A stretch of 22,020 bases of DNA from Hirudo medicinalis (Eukaryota; Annelida; Clitellata; Hirudinida; Hirudinidae). Of this stretch, positions 8,783 through 17,203 are shown piece by piece. The DNA lies in assembly GCA_011800805.1 (NCBI GenBank), contig MPNW01000840.1, forward strand, positions 5,664 to 27,683, written 5' to 3'. Position 1 is the stretch's first letter. Each line of letters begins with the position of its first letter. The position numbers were made by a program, and so were the translations under genes. The notes below the pieces were generated by a model. The model was not told the DNA's origin, searched no databases, and saw only the letters and a program-made list of their open reading frames with translations.

Positions 8783-9550
8783 CTTAGAATAATATTTTTC
8801 AAAAAATTGCACGTGCATGTTAGCATCCATGTTTTCGGGAAAAATATAAATGTAAAAATTCAATTAATTAATTTATTACATGCATTAATCAGAGTCTGGA
8901 GCAATAACAACCCCGAATGAACATAGTACAGCAAGTACTTAGATGTTTAATGAAAAAGTTTAAAGAATACTCGAACTATGGTCTCGGAGAAGTTCCGTAT
9001 ATGCTGTTCGGATCAGAAGAAATCATTAGACGATCGGAGAAATAGGCTCATATTATGAGTGTCTGTTAAGGTGATTCTCTTTGCGTGGCATAGCATATGT
9101 TGCACGTCAATCGATAAGCTATATTAAGTGGCAACCTGAAAGTCCAGGGAGGAGGGCAACAGAAATTCAGAGAGGGCAGCTGGAATCCTAAGATTATTTA
9201 GACGATGAATTTCCCGTGCGATGAACTTTCCATGTGATAAATGTTCCGGCAATGAATTTTCCCGCGACGAAACAACCAGGAGGCGATAAATAATGCTACC
9301 GTTTCAAAAGTGTTTCCTTGTTTGAATATAGCCCCAACAATTTTTTAAATTCATTTCAATTATGCATAATATATTTTTTAAATTGTTTCAAATTTATTGA
9401 GAGAAAAAATAAAATTTCACTTCCTCTAAATAATCAAGAAAGGACGTTGTCCCTTGTTTAGTTTGTCTTGCGAATATTGCGCCATAAGCGTGAGCGTCAG
9501 GGGCGCTTAGACCAATTATATAGCGCCGGCTCCCAGGGGCGCTTTGTGGT
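8783..9550. other. Intergenic; minisatellite-like repeat at 9201-9285
   Basis: No gene seen. At 9201-9285 there are about four degenerate 15-17-nt units of the form GCGATGAATTTTCCCG in tandem (units start near 9201, 9218, 9234 and 9249). At 9499-9544 a GGGGCGCTT motif occurs twice, about 37 nt apart, next to the tRNA-like sequence. Confidence 0.6.
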
Positions 9551-9639
9551 GGTGCAAGCTGGGTTTCGAACATGACACGTAACTACTGTTGCTTTTACCG
9601 TCGTTCGCAGGAACGCTATCCTCTGAGCTAACTTGCACC
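9551..9639 (-). pseudogene. tRNA-like sequence (tRNA pseudogene or SINE head)
   Basis: Read on the minus strand, 89 nt begin GGTGCAAG and end CTTGCACC, a perfect 8-bp acceptor-like stem. TTAGCTCAGAGGATAGC matches the pol III A box and D arm, and GTTCGAAACCC matches the B box and T loop. The middle reads CGTTC-CTGCGAA-CGACG, a plausible anticodon arm with T33 and anticodon GCG (Arg). A 4-bp GTAA/TTAC long variable-arm-like hairpin follows. The T stem does not pair and the D stem is weak, so a working tRNA is unlikely. It abuts the gypsy gag remnant, and chance resemblance of part of that element cannot be excluded. Confidence 0.42.
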
Positions 9640-10388
9640 CCAAAGCGCAGCCGCTCAGCAATTGCTGTTGGCCAACCTCTGGAATCAGCGATTTCTGAAG
9701 ATCCACAGGCTCATGACTGTCGAGGATTTTACTTTCTCTACTCATATCCGCAGATTCTGCCCCACGTACAATTTCGGTTCTACAACCTTGAAATCTGCTG
9801 AACTGCCATTGTTCAACTCCACGTCAATCTTTTCAGCACCGTCATCCTCGCCCAGTTCTTACACCGATTCCCCACTGCATGGAAACGCCACCTTGATTTC
9901 CCCAAAGTGCTTCCATCAGCCCGTTCCTCGATTTCCTTTTCAACCGAAACCAGTGAGGCAATCGGAGACAGAACTAACTCATCAGCGACTGCCGTGACCT
10001 TATCGATGCTTCTCAGATTCTTTTCCAATCCAGCAAGTTTGTCACCTCTGTTCTCACTAGGAACCCCGATTATTTTATCTTCTGCCGGAACAACAGAACA
10101 TCAGAGGTCATCGATAAGATTTTATCCGGTTTCTTGACGAGATTGATCTCCGCAGCTGCAGCCAATTTATCCAACATCCTTCTAAATACTGGATCAATGA
10201 AGATCAATGTATTCTTCTGCTAATCCCTACCAACCATGACTGAAGGCGATCTCGCAGCTCATCTCCACTTCACCAGACGGATCCAGATGTCTCTCCCTCA
10301 GTTCGCGCCTCAACTCCCCTAGACTCAGATCTTCAAGGTACCTGCTCATGGCTTAGAGGATGCAATTCTTCTGATCCAACTTGTCCTT
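9640..10388 (-). pseudogene. gag remnant of a Ty3/gypsy LTR retrotransposon
   Basis: Just inside the primer-binding site, an ATG at 10349 opens MSRYLEDLSLGELRRELRER and runs 40 codons to a stop at 10227. The ELRRELRERHLDPSG pattern resembles the N-terminal SAP-like motif of some animal gypsy gag proteins. The coding character continues, in changing frames, with LDKLAAAAEINLVKK, GDKLAGLEKNLRSIDK and SSADFKVVEPKLYVGQ. Base composition (less AT-rich) differs from the surroundings. No zinc knuckle, protease or RT is present, so only the 5' end of the element remains. The assignment rests on position next to the LTR and on the N-terminal motif. Confidence 0.5.
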
Positions 10389-10389
10389 T

Positions 10390-10408
10390 GTACCCACTCC
10401 TGACACCA
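10390..10408 (-). other. Primer-binding site of the gypsy element
   Basis: On the minus strand TGGTGTCAGGAGTGGGTAC follows the LTR directly. TGG complements the CCA tail of a tRNA. The TGGTGTCAG..GTGGG form is common at this position in animal Ty3/gypsy elements. Confidence 0.6.
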
Positions 10409-10646
10409 ACGAAATAAACTTGGGGTCCGTAAATTTGGGAGGTTTTCTAAAAAGTTTATTAACCAAGTATTCAGTGAATAGAACTGAACAATCGAGTTCA
10501 GAATTTGTGTGGAACTGTAAGACTTGTTGATGGAATCTGGCGTGGGAATACTATAAACTTAATTTAGTTCTGCAGAGCTGCATTACAGAAGATTCTAAAT
10601 AAAATTCTAAAAAAAATTAATTAGCGCTTTCGCCAGGGTTACAACA
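10409..10646 (-). repeat. Solo-positioned 5' LTR of the gypsy element
   Basis: Read on the minus strand the 238-bp segment begins TGTTGTAACCCTGGCGAAAG, a typical TG-initiated LTR start, and ends just before the primer-binding site. A second copy (the 3' LTR) was not found in the window, in keeping with truncation of the element near 9640. Confidence 0.5.
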
Positions 10647-10741
10647 ATATTTTAGAGTGGAAAACAATAAAACTCGATTTATTTAAATTAAGAGATAAAC
10701 GATTAGAAATAAACTAAAAATAATTAATAAATTAAAAATAA

Positions 10742-10865
10742 TTAATTGTTAATAATAACTAATTCATTGACAGTATTAATAAGATTATTAATATCACTTC
10801 CAGAAATATTCATGGTAATGTCATCAGCATATAATTTTGCATTTCCATTATCAAATTTACATAAC
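10742..10865 (-). pseudogene. Fragment of a non-LTR reverse transcriptase with intact YADD
   Basis: A minus-strand frame reads AKLYADDITMNISGSDINNL, then INTVNELV, to a TAA at 10742-10744. YADD with a downstream hydrophobic helix is motif C of reverse transcriptases, most like jockey/CR1-type elements. Only about 40 codons remain. The YADD lies at 10820-10831. It is too AT-rich and too different to be a piece of the element at 4200-6906. Confidence 0.6.
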
Positions 10866-11039
10866 GCATGGGACCATTTCAATTAAACTCGTCACAAATT
10901 TGAATATTTACACATCAAAGTGCCAAGCCCCCCCCCCGTGATTTTTTAAAGTCTAAGAAAAATCTACTTTATTTCAATAATTTACGATTTTGGATGAAAA
11001 TATTAGTATTTTGTAATCAACAAGAACTAACATAGTGAC
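10866..11039. other. Spacer with poly(C) run and a repeated motif
   Basis: Contains a run of ten C at about 10929. The first bases belong to a 42-bp segment (10835-10876) that recurs at 17523-17564 with few differences. No gene seen. Confidence 0.5.
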
Positions 11040-11444
11040 ACGGTCTCAATAAAGAGATTCAAACCGGCAATACTACCCAGCCTGCAGAAATACGGAACAT
11101 ATTTCTTATAATCAGAGTATGAGCGATGGTGGGTAAAATAGCATGAAGATAGAGATGTTGGGGGAACAATATCAAATTTTGTAGATTCTCTACATTGGGC
11201 AGGCAATGATTTATACCCAAATGTTACAATGATTTTATTCATTTTGGTTATCAGACCATCCACGACAGCTAGCGATGAAAGTTTTTCGACTCTCAAAAGG
11301 TTAAAAACTTATCTTCGATCTACGATAACAGCTGACAGACTAAATCGGCTATCTCTTAAGAAAATAAATCAAGATATTGAATTACCAGCAGAGACAATAG
11401 TTGACAATTTTGGTAGATTAGGTCCACATCGTCTAGCCTTTTAA
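11040..11444 (+). pseudogene. C-terminal part of a hAT (Tip100/ZMYM-like) transposase
   Basis: The frame ending at 11444 contains TASDESFSTLKRLKTYLRST, then ADRLNRLSLKKINQDIELP and FGRLGPHRLAF. This is the hAT C-terminal dimerisation domain, whose hallmark is (S/A)xExxFSxLxxxKxxLRSxMxxxRLxxL. Sequence just upstream (DLYPNVTMILFILVIRP) fits the segment preceding that domain, and further upstream only broken frames remain. The catalytic DDE region is missing. The element's 3' end is visible at 11613-11637. The Tip100/ZMYM-like sub-family is inferred from KRLKTYLRST and from the terminus. Confidence 0.75.
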
Positions 11445-11612
11445 AACTTTTACTTTGAATAAATTTGAATTTTTTAAATTAATTTTTTAAAGGTTCAAAT
11501 GTACAATAATAAGCAAAATGGCTATAAGATATCCGCCGGATTATATTTGCATCAGCAAGCAATATTTAGGGGTGACCCTAAGGGGGTCTAGGTTCATGTG
11601 TGTGGCCTCCCG

Positions 11613-11637
11613 CCAAAGGGTTCTAGATCCGCCCCTG
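11613..11637 (+). repeat. 3' terminal inverted repeat of the hAT element
   Basis: On the minus strand this reads CAGGGGCGGATCTAGAACCC, the terminal form of Tip100-type hAT elements. It lies 170 nt after the transposase stop. A related terminus starts at 18299. The matching 5' end of this copy was not found. It ends one base before copy B of the Tc1-like relic region begins (CTTTCACC follows), so the hAT copy probably inserted next to or into that relic. Confidence 0.6.
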
Positions 11638-11649
11638 CTTTCACCTCCA

Positions 11650-12178
11650 TTTTATTGAGAATCATTCCCAAAACATTTTCAATTAGATTGAGATCCGGGT
11701 ATATTGGTTATCCGCTCATAACCTCGATTTTTCTTAGCTGAAAACGTTTTCTGTACAACTCAAAAAACTGTACAAAAGATAGGTTTATAGACGTGTCTCG
11801 CTAAAACATAAAGTTATCACCAAATTCATTCTTAGTAAATGAAGGTAAGAGTCTTTACGATGATTCAACATAATTTAAAAAAATAAGCATTTTTTAGATA
11901 GGCTAAAAATATCGTGAGCAAGCTGTCTTCCAAAATTTAACTAATTTTTCTGATGTAATTTGTGGAAATAGCATTGGTAGAAATTAGTTCCATACAGATT
12001 AAAATATTTTGGTTGAAAGCAGATCTAAAAATGACTTTCATTGGCCTTTGAAACTTGCAGTTTTTCGTGATCTTGTTTTGGAATTACTCATATTTAAATG
12101 TTCCACTATTATTCAAGTAATTGCGGATAGTCTACTTGACTACATCCAATTTTAAGCTTGTTATAATTTTACCTGCTA
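11650..12178 (-). mobile_element. Tc1/mariner-like relic, copy B
   Basis: Sister of copy A (7870-8390). On the minus strand it keeps recognisable transposase C-terminus: NEFGDNFMF*RDTS, which fits the FQqDnA...H catalytic motif, then IEVMSG*PIYPDLN and LIENVLGMILNKM. The last matches the WPxxSPDLNPIENxWGxLK block of Tc1/mariner DDE transposases. Nearer 12130 the piece DVV(K)*TIRNYLNNSGTFKYE resembles the N-terminal helix-turn-helix. The head-to-tail distance is about 530 bp, so the middle of a normal 340-residue transposase is deleted. Confidence 0.65.
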
Positions 12179-13169
12179 AACCATTTTCCAGAAAGCTTCA
12201 GAAAGAGTCTTTTTGAATCTGCGGCGTGAGTTTCTGAGGTTTAACCACGAATATAATTTGGTCCATAGTTTTGAATCTTGTAAAAATATAGAATCAATAT
12301 AAACATTTTTATTTAATAAACAATTCTATTTAATCATTACAGAAGGAAATTTTAAGTTGAAGGCTGAAATTTTCATATTTCAGTTTAACTCTCATTCTCG
12401 CTACTTCTATTCATGATAAAAATAATATTTACTTAAATATTACAACAAAATATCATTCATATCAATTTGCAGATCAAGTATTATGAAGAAGCTTGTAAAA
12501 AGTTGTTAATGGATTTGTTTTCGGAAATTGTAAAGTGTTTGTAATCTCGTTTTTGACTTAACAAACTTTACATCCAGCCAAATAACTAAAAGCCATTGAT
12601 TTTCATTTCACTCATATTTCATGCGGTTGTTCCACAAAACACTTAGTAACTCTGCATTGCCTCTGACTACTAGTAGTGTACATCAAAATACTTGTAGTTG
12701 CACCTGCTCTCTTAATACTACTCTTACATCACAAAAAATCGGAAAATTTCAAACCTTTACACCATTAGAGCATCGGGAGAGGTCACCCAGATTAGAAAAT
12801 ATTTTCACTTTTCTTCTCCTACCCGCGGAGCATGTTTTTGGAATTATTATATTTTGATTTGGAAACATTCACTTTTTCACAGCACCCATTATATTTCGAG
12901 CAAAAATGTGTTTTGAGGCCGCCAAAATGGGCTGCATATGAGCTATAAAATGTAATTTACAAGATGAATTTAAAAAAAAACAATTAATTTTTGTGGTACA
13001 CAAACATGTTACACATAATAAATTTTCATCTTTTAAATGTTTATAAATGTGTTTAGTGATGGAAAGAAGTAAAGCATTGTCTGAAAATGGTTTGAACCTT
13101 AGGGAAAGCTAATTATTTAAGATCTAGGATTGCCAAAAGACGTTAAGTTTCTAATTATTTGAAAAACTT
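12179..13169. other. Intergenic, no gene seen
   Basis: About 1 kb of AT-rich sequence. A 78-codon open frame at 12621-12857 has no recognisable motif, and I do not call it a gene. No inverted termini noticed. Confidence 0.55.
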
Positions 13170-13790
13170 CCGATAAGTTTGGAATGAGGGAAAGTAGAAA
13201 TCACAAAAACAGTGACTCCTGATAACGAATGCAATTAATTTCTCTGCAAATCAGCTGATAACAGAGATGAATTTGACTGTTCCTAAAGTAGAGAGTTGGT
13301 ATATTCAAGCAATAATTAAAATATCAAATGAGATTGAAGGTTCCAACTCTGCAACACGACTATGTTGCCAGAGTTAGATGGGTCAAATCCATGCTATCGA
13401 ATAGCCAACATTATTCCTTCTGATGAAACAAAATTAATCTAGATAGATCCGGTAACCTGGTTATCAGGTTTCATTTGGGGCTGAATCAGCCGTGGTTTGG
13501 GAAAGAATTTTTACGTAATGGAGTCATTGATCTAGCCTTTTTACAAAGAAATCATACTTCAGCAACTAGTCTGAAAGTATTGCAAAAATGATATCCTGCT
13601 TTTTGCTGATAGTATAATGGCAGTTATGCATTTCAACAAAATAATGCCTTCATCCATATTTCTAAAGTAGCATAAAGCTTCTTTCAAAGGAGGATCGTGA
13701 AAGTTTTGAGTTGGTCCCCTGACTTCAGTCTATTTTAAAATGGATTTAAAAAGATGAAAGATGGTTTAATCCACAATCAGAGTTAGAAGA
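13170..13790 (+). pseudogene. Tc1/mariner transposase relic (second family)
   Basis: Pieces in different phases follow the order of a Tc1/mariner transposase: SANQLITEMNLTVPKVESWY (helix-turn-helix region, about 13240-13310), YVARVRWVKSMLSNSQHYS, then SDETKLI (first catalytic Asp, about 13420), then GVIDLAFLQRNHTSATSLKV, then FQQNNAFIHISKVA (second motif, Asp replaced by Asn), then VLSWSPDF (WPxxSPD motif). Many stops and frame changes are present. It differs in sequence from copies A and B, so it is another lineage. Confidence 0.7.
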
Positions 13791-16108
13791 TTCCAGCAGG
13801 ATCGCCTGGAAGTAGATTATATAGAAGAATTATTTTATACAAACATCAATTGCATCAATCGAGATTCTTGAATAATAGATAAAAAAGAGAAATATAATTC
13901 TATGATAAATAACATTTTGACTTGAAATAGTGAATTTGTGATGTTATTATTAACTTTCGTCTTTAACTATTTATTTTTACCTTTCAGAATATGCATAACA
14001 ATGTAGTGCAAATGCTTTTAAAAGGTTTTTTTTTAAATTTGTAATTTCAAATGTTTAAGTGAAAATGGCGAGCTCTCAGGACTATTAATGAAAACTTGCT
14101 CACCCAGCTTTCATTATTTCAAATTATTGTGAAATCCAATACTTTTCAAAAGGCACGAAGATTTGAAGACTTTGACTTTCGGACATTGTCGCTCTACTGC
14201 ATATACAAATTGTGATAAGTTAAATAAAGTCGGTTTTCAGGATTGTTGCTTTGTTAATGAATTTACATACAAATAGTAGGCTTATTATGTTGTTTAGCAT
14301 ATTTTGTTGGTTATACTGCTTGTATTGAATTAAATTTTCAGAATTACTAGACCAAATTTTTATTAATAATATTCTCCAATATCGAAAATTTGCGAAAATA
14401 AGCTATAGAACCATTGTTTACATGAAGATTTATTACAGTTTAAATATCGTCTTATTTGAATTCAAACATATTTAACACATTTTTTAAAGACATCAATTCT
14501 CTAACAATAGACCGTTGTGAAATTACATTTAAATGAATGTGATGAATGAGCATTACAATTTGTTATACGTACCATTACTGAAGGTTTGAAAATAAAAGCC
14601 AAGATGTAGTTGAAGCCAACAATTTCATAGCTTAGCTAATCAGCTAAAGGTGAACGAAAGATTACAACAAAAATCCAAATCAATCGATTTTTGAAGTTAT
14701 CTCCATTTTTTGTGAGGGCTGATGTTTCATTCTAAATAAATTCAGATGAGTTAACTTTTGAAACAAAATTACCTTTGATTTTGTTATATTATAATCAAAT
14801 TGTATTTCTTAGCACATCTTTGAAAATTTAATTATAGCATCCTTACTTCAAAATGTTGACCATAATCAATTGGCCCATCTCTGGATCTTCTCCTGAAAAT
14901 TGTACTTCAAAGATTCTTCTAAAGTATTTTATTACATTTTAATTTAAAATTGACATAGGAATCTATCCGATCGGGTGACATGAATGCCGGGCAACACGTA
15001 AAGCAAGTTTAGTCAATGCCAATATCAGTTTTGTGTGACTAACCTTGAACAACAATTCCCCATTGCAATTTTTAAAAGTTTTCAATGATTTTTATCAGTT
15101 TAATTAATAAATATTATCAAGAATTATTTTGAACTACGAATAGCAACAAACCAAACAATTTCTATCAATTCAGTCAGACTGAAGAAGGCTTCGTTTCGGA
15201 TAGGAAATGAACGTTGCTGATCAGTAACAAAGCCTTGGAATGTTGAATTTTAATATATTATGTTAATTATTTGGAGAGCCTAATACCTAATACCTGGAAG
15301 ATATTTGAAATGAAAAATACAATAACGCATTAAAAAAATACAATATGCTTATGCAAGCCATACCTACATTAAAAGAACAAAGTACATTTTTTAGTTAGCT
15401 ACAAAATGCAACAAAATGATAGCTTTTAAAGATAATTAATAGGGGCAAGCTTAAAATACTATCGTGAAAAGCTGCTTGGAGAAGCTCAGTTTATGGCGCC
15501 ACTTCTTATAATTCTTTCAAACAGCTTATTTGAAAATTTAAAGTTTCTCACAATTAATGACTTTTCTAAGTGAAAAATTTATTTCTATATCCGATACAGA
15601 TTTTCCAGTATGTCAAATAAATTAAAACAAAACTTATAACTAAAACAAATATGAAAAATAATACTGGAGGAAAATAATGCTTTTCAGATTAGAAAGAAAA
15701 TATTTTGTGATAAAATTCAATCTTGTAAACCAACAATAAGCTCCCAGTATTTGTTATGATATTCATAATTCAACAGATCAGCAGATATATTTGTAGTTTT
15801 TTATTAACCATATTGGATAGTATTGGTCTTGAACTTCTGTTGAACATACGCCACTCTAATCAAACTCTGAATCGTTGGTTGTTGGTCGTTGGAGATAGCA
15901 TTGTAGTCTAATCTAATAAGAATGTGGGAAAAAATTAAAACGTAGAAAACATGCGCAACTCGTGCTGAAAACTGAAAATTAGTATGTGCCCGAAGTACTT
16001 CTTGAACTACTTGAAATTAAATCACCAACACCTACTGTAAGTTTTGGCTTACTTATTTTATCATATCCGTACTACTAATGTAATACTAGTGCACTTTATT
16101 GTAAAACA
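13791..16108. other. 2.3-kb AT-rich stretch with nothing recognisable
   Basis: No long frame, repeat pair, RNA gene or terminal repeat is evident. The sequence CTGAAGAAGGCTTCG at 15179-15193 superficially resembles ribozyme-type elements but does not hold up (see rejected). Old decayed elements or distant regulatory DNA are both possible. Confidence 0.5.
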
Positions 16109-16300
16109 AGTTTTGTTAAAGTAAGCTCGCTATTTAGAGGAGATTGCTTTTTCGTTATTCGCTTGCACTGTTTTAAATACGTAAAAACTTTGTCACTAAA
16201 TTTATATTTGTAATTTTTTTTTAATAACCGACTGATCAGTTTCGACCTCTAAGACAGTCAAGGTATTATGAAAATACGAAAGTTTAAAATGACATGATAA
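16109..16300 (+). repeat. Left terminal inverted repeat, with broken hammerhead-like motif
   Basis: Inverted partner of 16903-17093. On its minus strand the stretch matching the right-arm ribozyme reads CC-TTGACTG-TCTTAGAGGTC-GAAAC-TGATCAGTC. The CUGANGA core has lost bases and the first C, so this arm should not self-cleave. GAAAC and the palindromic stem III region remain. Confidence 0.7.
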
Positions 16301-16902
16301 CAGAAATTTTGCGCAATGATTGTTGTAAAACTGTATGAAGCCTTATTCATCTCCCTAGAAAAGCCTCGCATTAATATACAGAAAGATTTCACCGATGGCA
16401 CCTTAACCTTGTTTAATTGTTCTATAATTCCCATCAAAGCCAATATGAAGGATGGCACCAGTAAAGTTGTATCCACAACTATTGATGGCTATCCTACAAT
16501 TTCTGATCCAGTGGCTGTATAGTCCCTCCAAAATAATGCGTCTGTTAAAGCTATTCATGATGATGATATTAAAGGGACCACCAACAAAGACAATGCATTG
16601 ACAAACAAAACTTGTGAAATAGTTGAAGAAAACTGGAGAAGTCTCAGATATCGTAGCTAATTGATTCCTGGAGTTAAATTTGATGTCACTCAAGGTGACA
16701 ACTCGATTTGCTTCGTATACTCACCTGAATGACAATGCTTTCATCGTCAGGAGAAAATGGTGAAAGATTGTAACTGTAACGGTTGCCTTTATTTAGAATT
16801 GCTCTTCAACATATATCTTTTATGTTATGATATTTTAGTTTTATTTATTTAATCAAATATTTGACATTTGTATATAAATTTTAATTTCACCTTTAAATAT
16901 TC

Positions 16903-17093
16903 ATGTAACTGTCACTTTAAATTTTCGTATTTTGTTACTACCCTGACGAAGTCCTAGAGGCCGAAACTGATCAGTCGGTTAATAAAAACTCCAAATATAA
17001 ATTTAGTGACAACGTGTTTACTTACTTAAAACAGTGCAAGCGCATAGTTGAAAGAGCAATCTCCTCTAAATAGCAACCTTACTTTAACAAAAC
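16903..17093 (+). repeat. Right terminal inverted repeat, with intact hammerhead-like core
   Basis: Inverted partner of 16109-16300. The ribozyme-like motif lies at 16930-16990 and is followed by the more conserved outer part of the arm (CTAAATTTATATTTG and AGCAATCTCCTCTAAATAGC in opposite sense to the left arm). The arm ends near the GTTTTGTTAAAG motif (reverse sense). Confidence 0.7.
16930..16990 (+). ncRNA. Hammerhead-ribozyme-like motif
   Basis: CUGACGA (16943-16949) matches the invariant CUGANGA box. A stem II of GUCC-UAGA-GGCC follows (three of four pairs, one U/C mismatch), preceded by one extra A. GAAA then appears at 16963-16966, followed by a palindromic stem III (ACUGAUCAGU) that ends in GUC at 16974-16976, the standard cleavage triplet. 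Flanking ACC and GGU could close stem I, with an internal loop before UAUUUU/AAAAA pairing. With no loop, stem III would favour a dimeric form, as described for hammerheads of Penelope-like elements. All core boxes are present in order and spacing; the weak stem II tempers confidence. Confidence 0.45.
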
Positions 17094-17203
17094 ATTTTTA
17101 AACGAAAGTATTGAGCTGTTATATTGTTACCATACTGTTATATGAGAGGGACTCAATAAATGCCACATTTATATGTGGTTTTATTCAATAAATATTCAGG
17201 TAA
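17094..17203. other. Spacer with a small hairpin; TAA at the edge of the next element
   Basis: Holds the perfect hairpin CCACAT-TTAT-ATGTGG at 17163-17178. It ends in TAA (17201-17203), which is one copy of the target-site duplication of the following element. Confidence 0.5.

Larger units (their letters stand above)
16109..17093. mobile_element. Element with ~190-bp terminal inverted repeats carrying hammerhead-like motifs
   Basis: The left arm (about 16109-16300) and right arm (about 16903-17093) are inverted copies of each other with only scattered differences. Shared blocks include GTTTTGTTAAAGTAAG, CTATTTAGAGGAGATTGCT, GCTTGCACTGTTTTAA, TGTCACTAAATTTATATTTG and TTAACCGACTGATCAGTTTC. The 600-bp core has short frames on both strands (for example 16316-16522 on the plus strand and 16403-16693 on the minus strand), and I recognise no protein in them. 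The two arms carry ribozyme-like sequences reading outward. Candidates are a foldback or MITE, or two inverted pseudo-LTRs of a Penelope-like element with most of the body lost. No target-site duplication was established. Confidence 0.75.

Noticed and set aside
12621..12857. 78-codon open frame on the plus strand
   Set aside because: No recognisable motif, signal or neighbour; length is within expectation for random AT-rich DNA.
15179..15240. CTGAAGAAGGCTTCG followed by GGAAATGAACGTTGCTGATC, superficially like a hammerhead
   Set aside because: CUGAAGA fits the core box, but the following bases do not pair into a stem II before the GAAA, and no inverted or direct partner was found.
16258..16693. 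Overlapping open frames on both strands in the core of the inverted-repeat element
   Set aside because: I recognised no domain in any of them and the frames conflict. They are described within the element, not called as genes.
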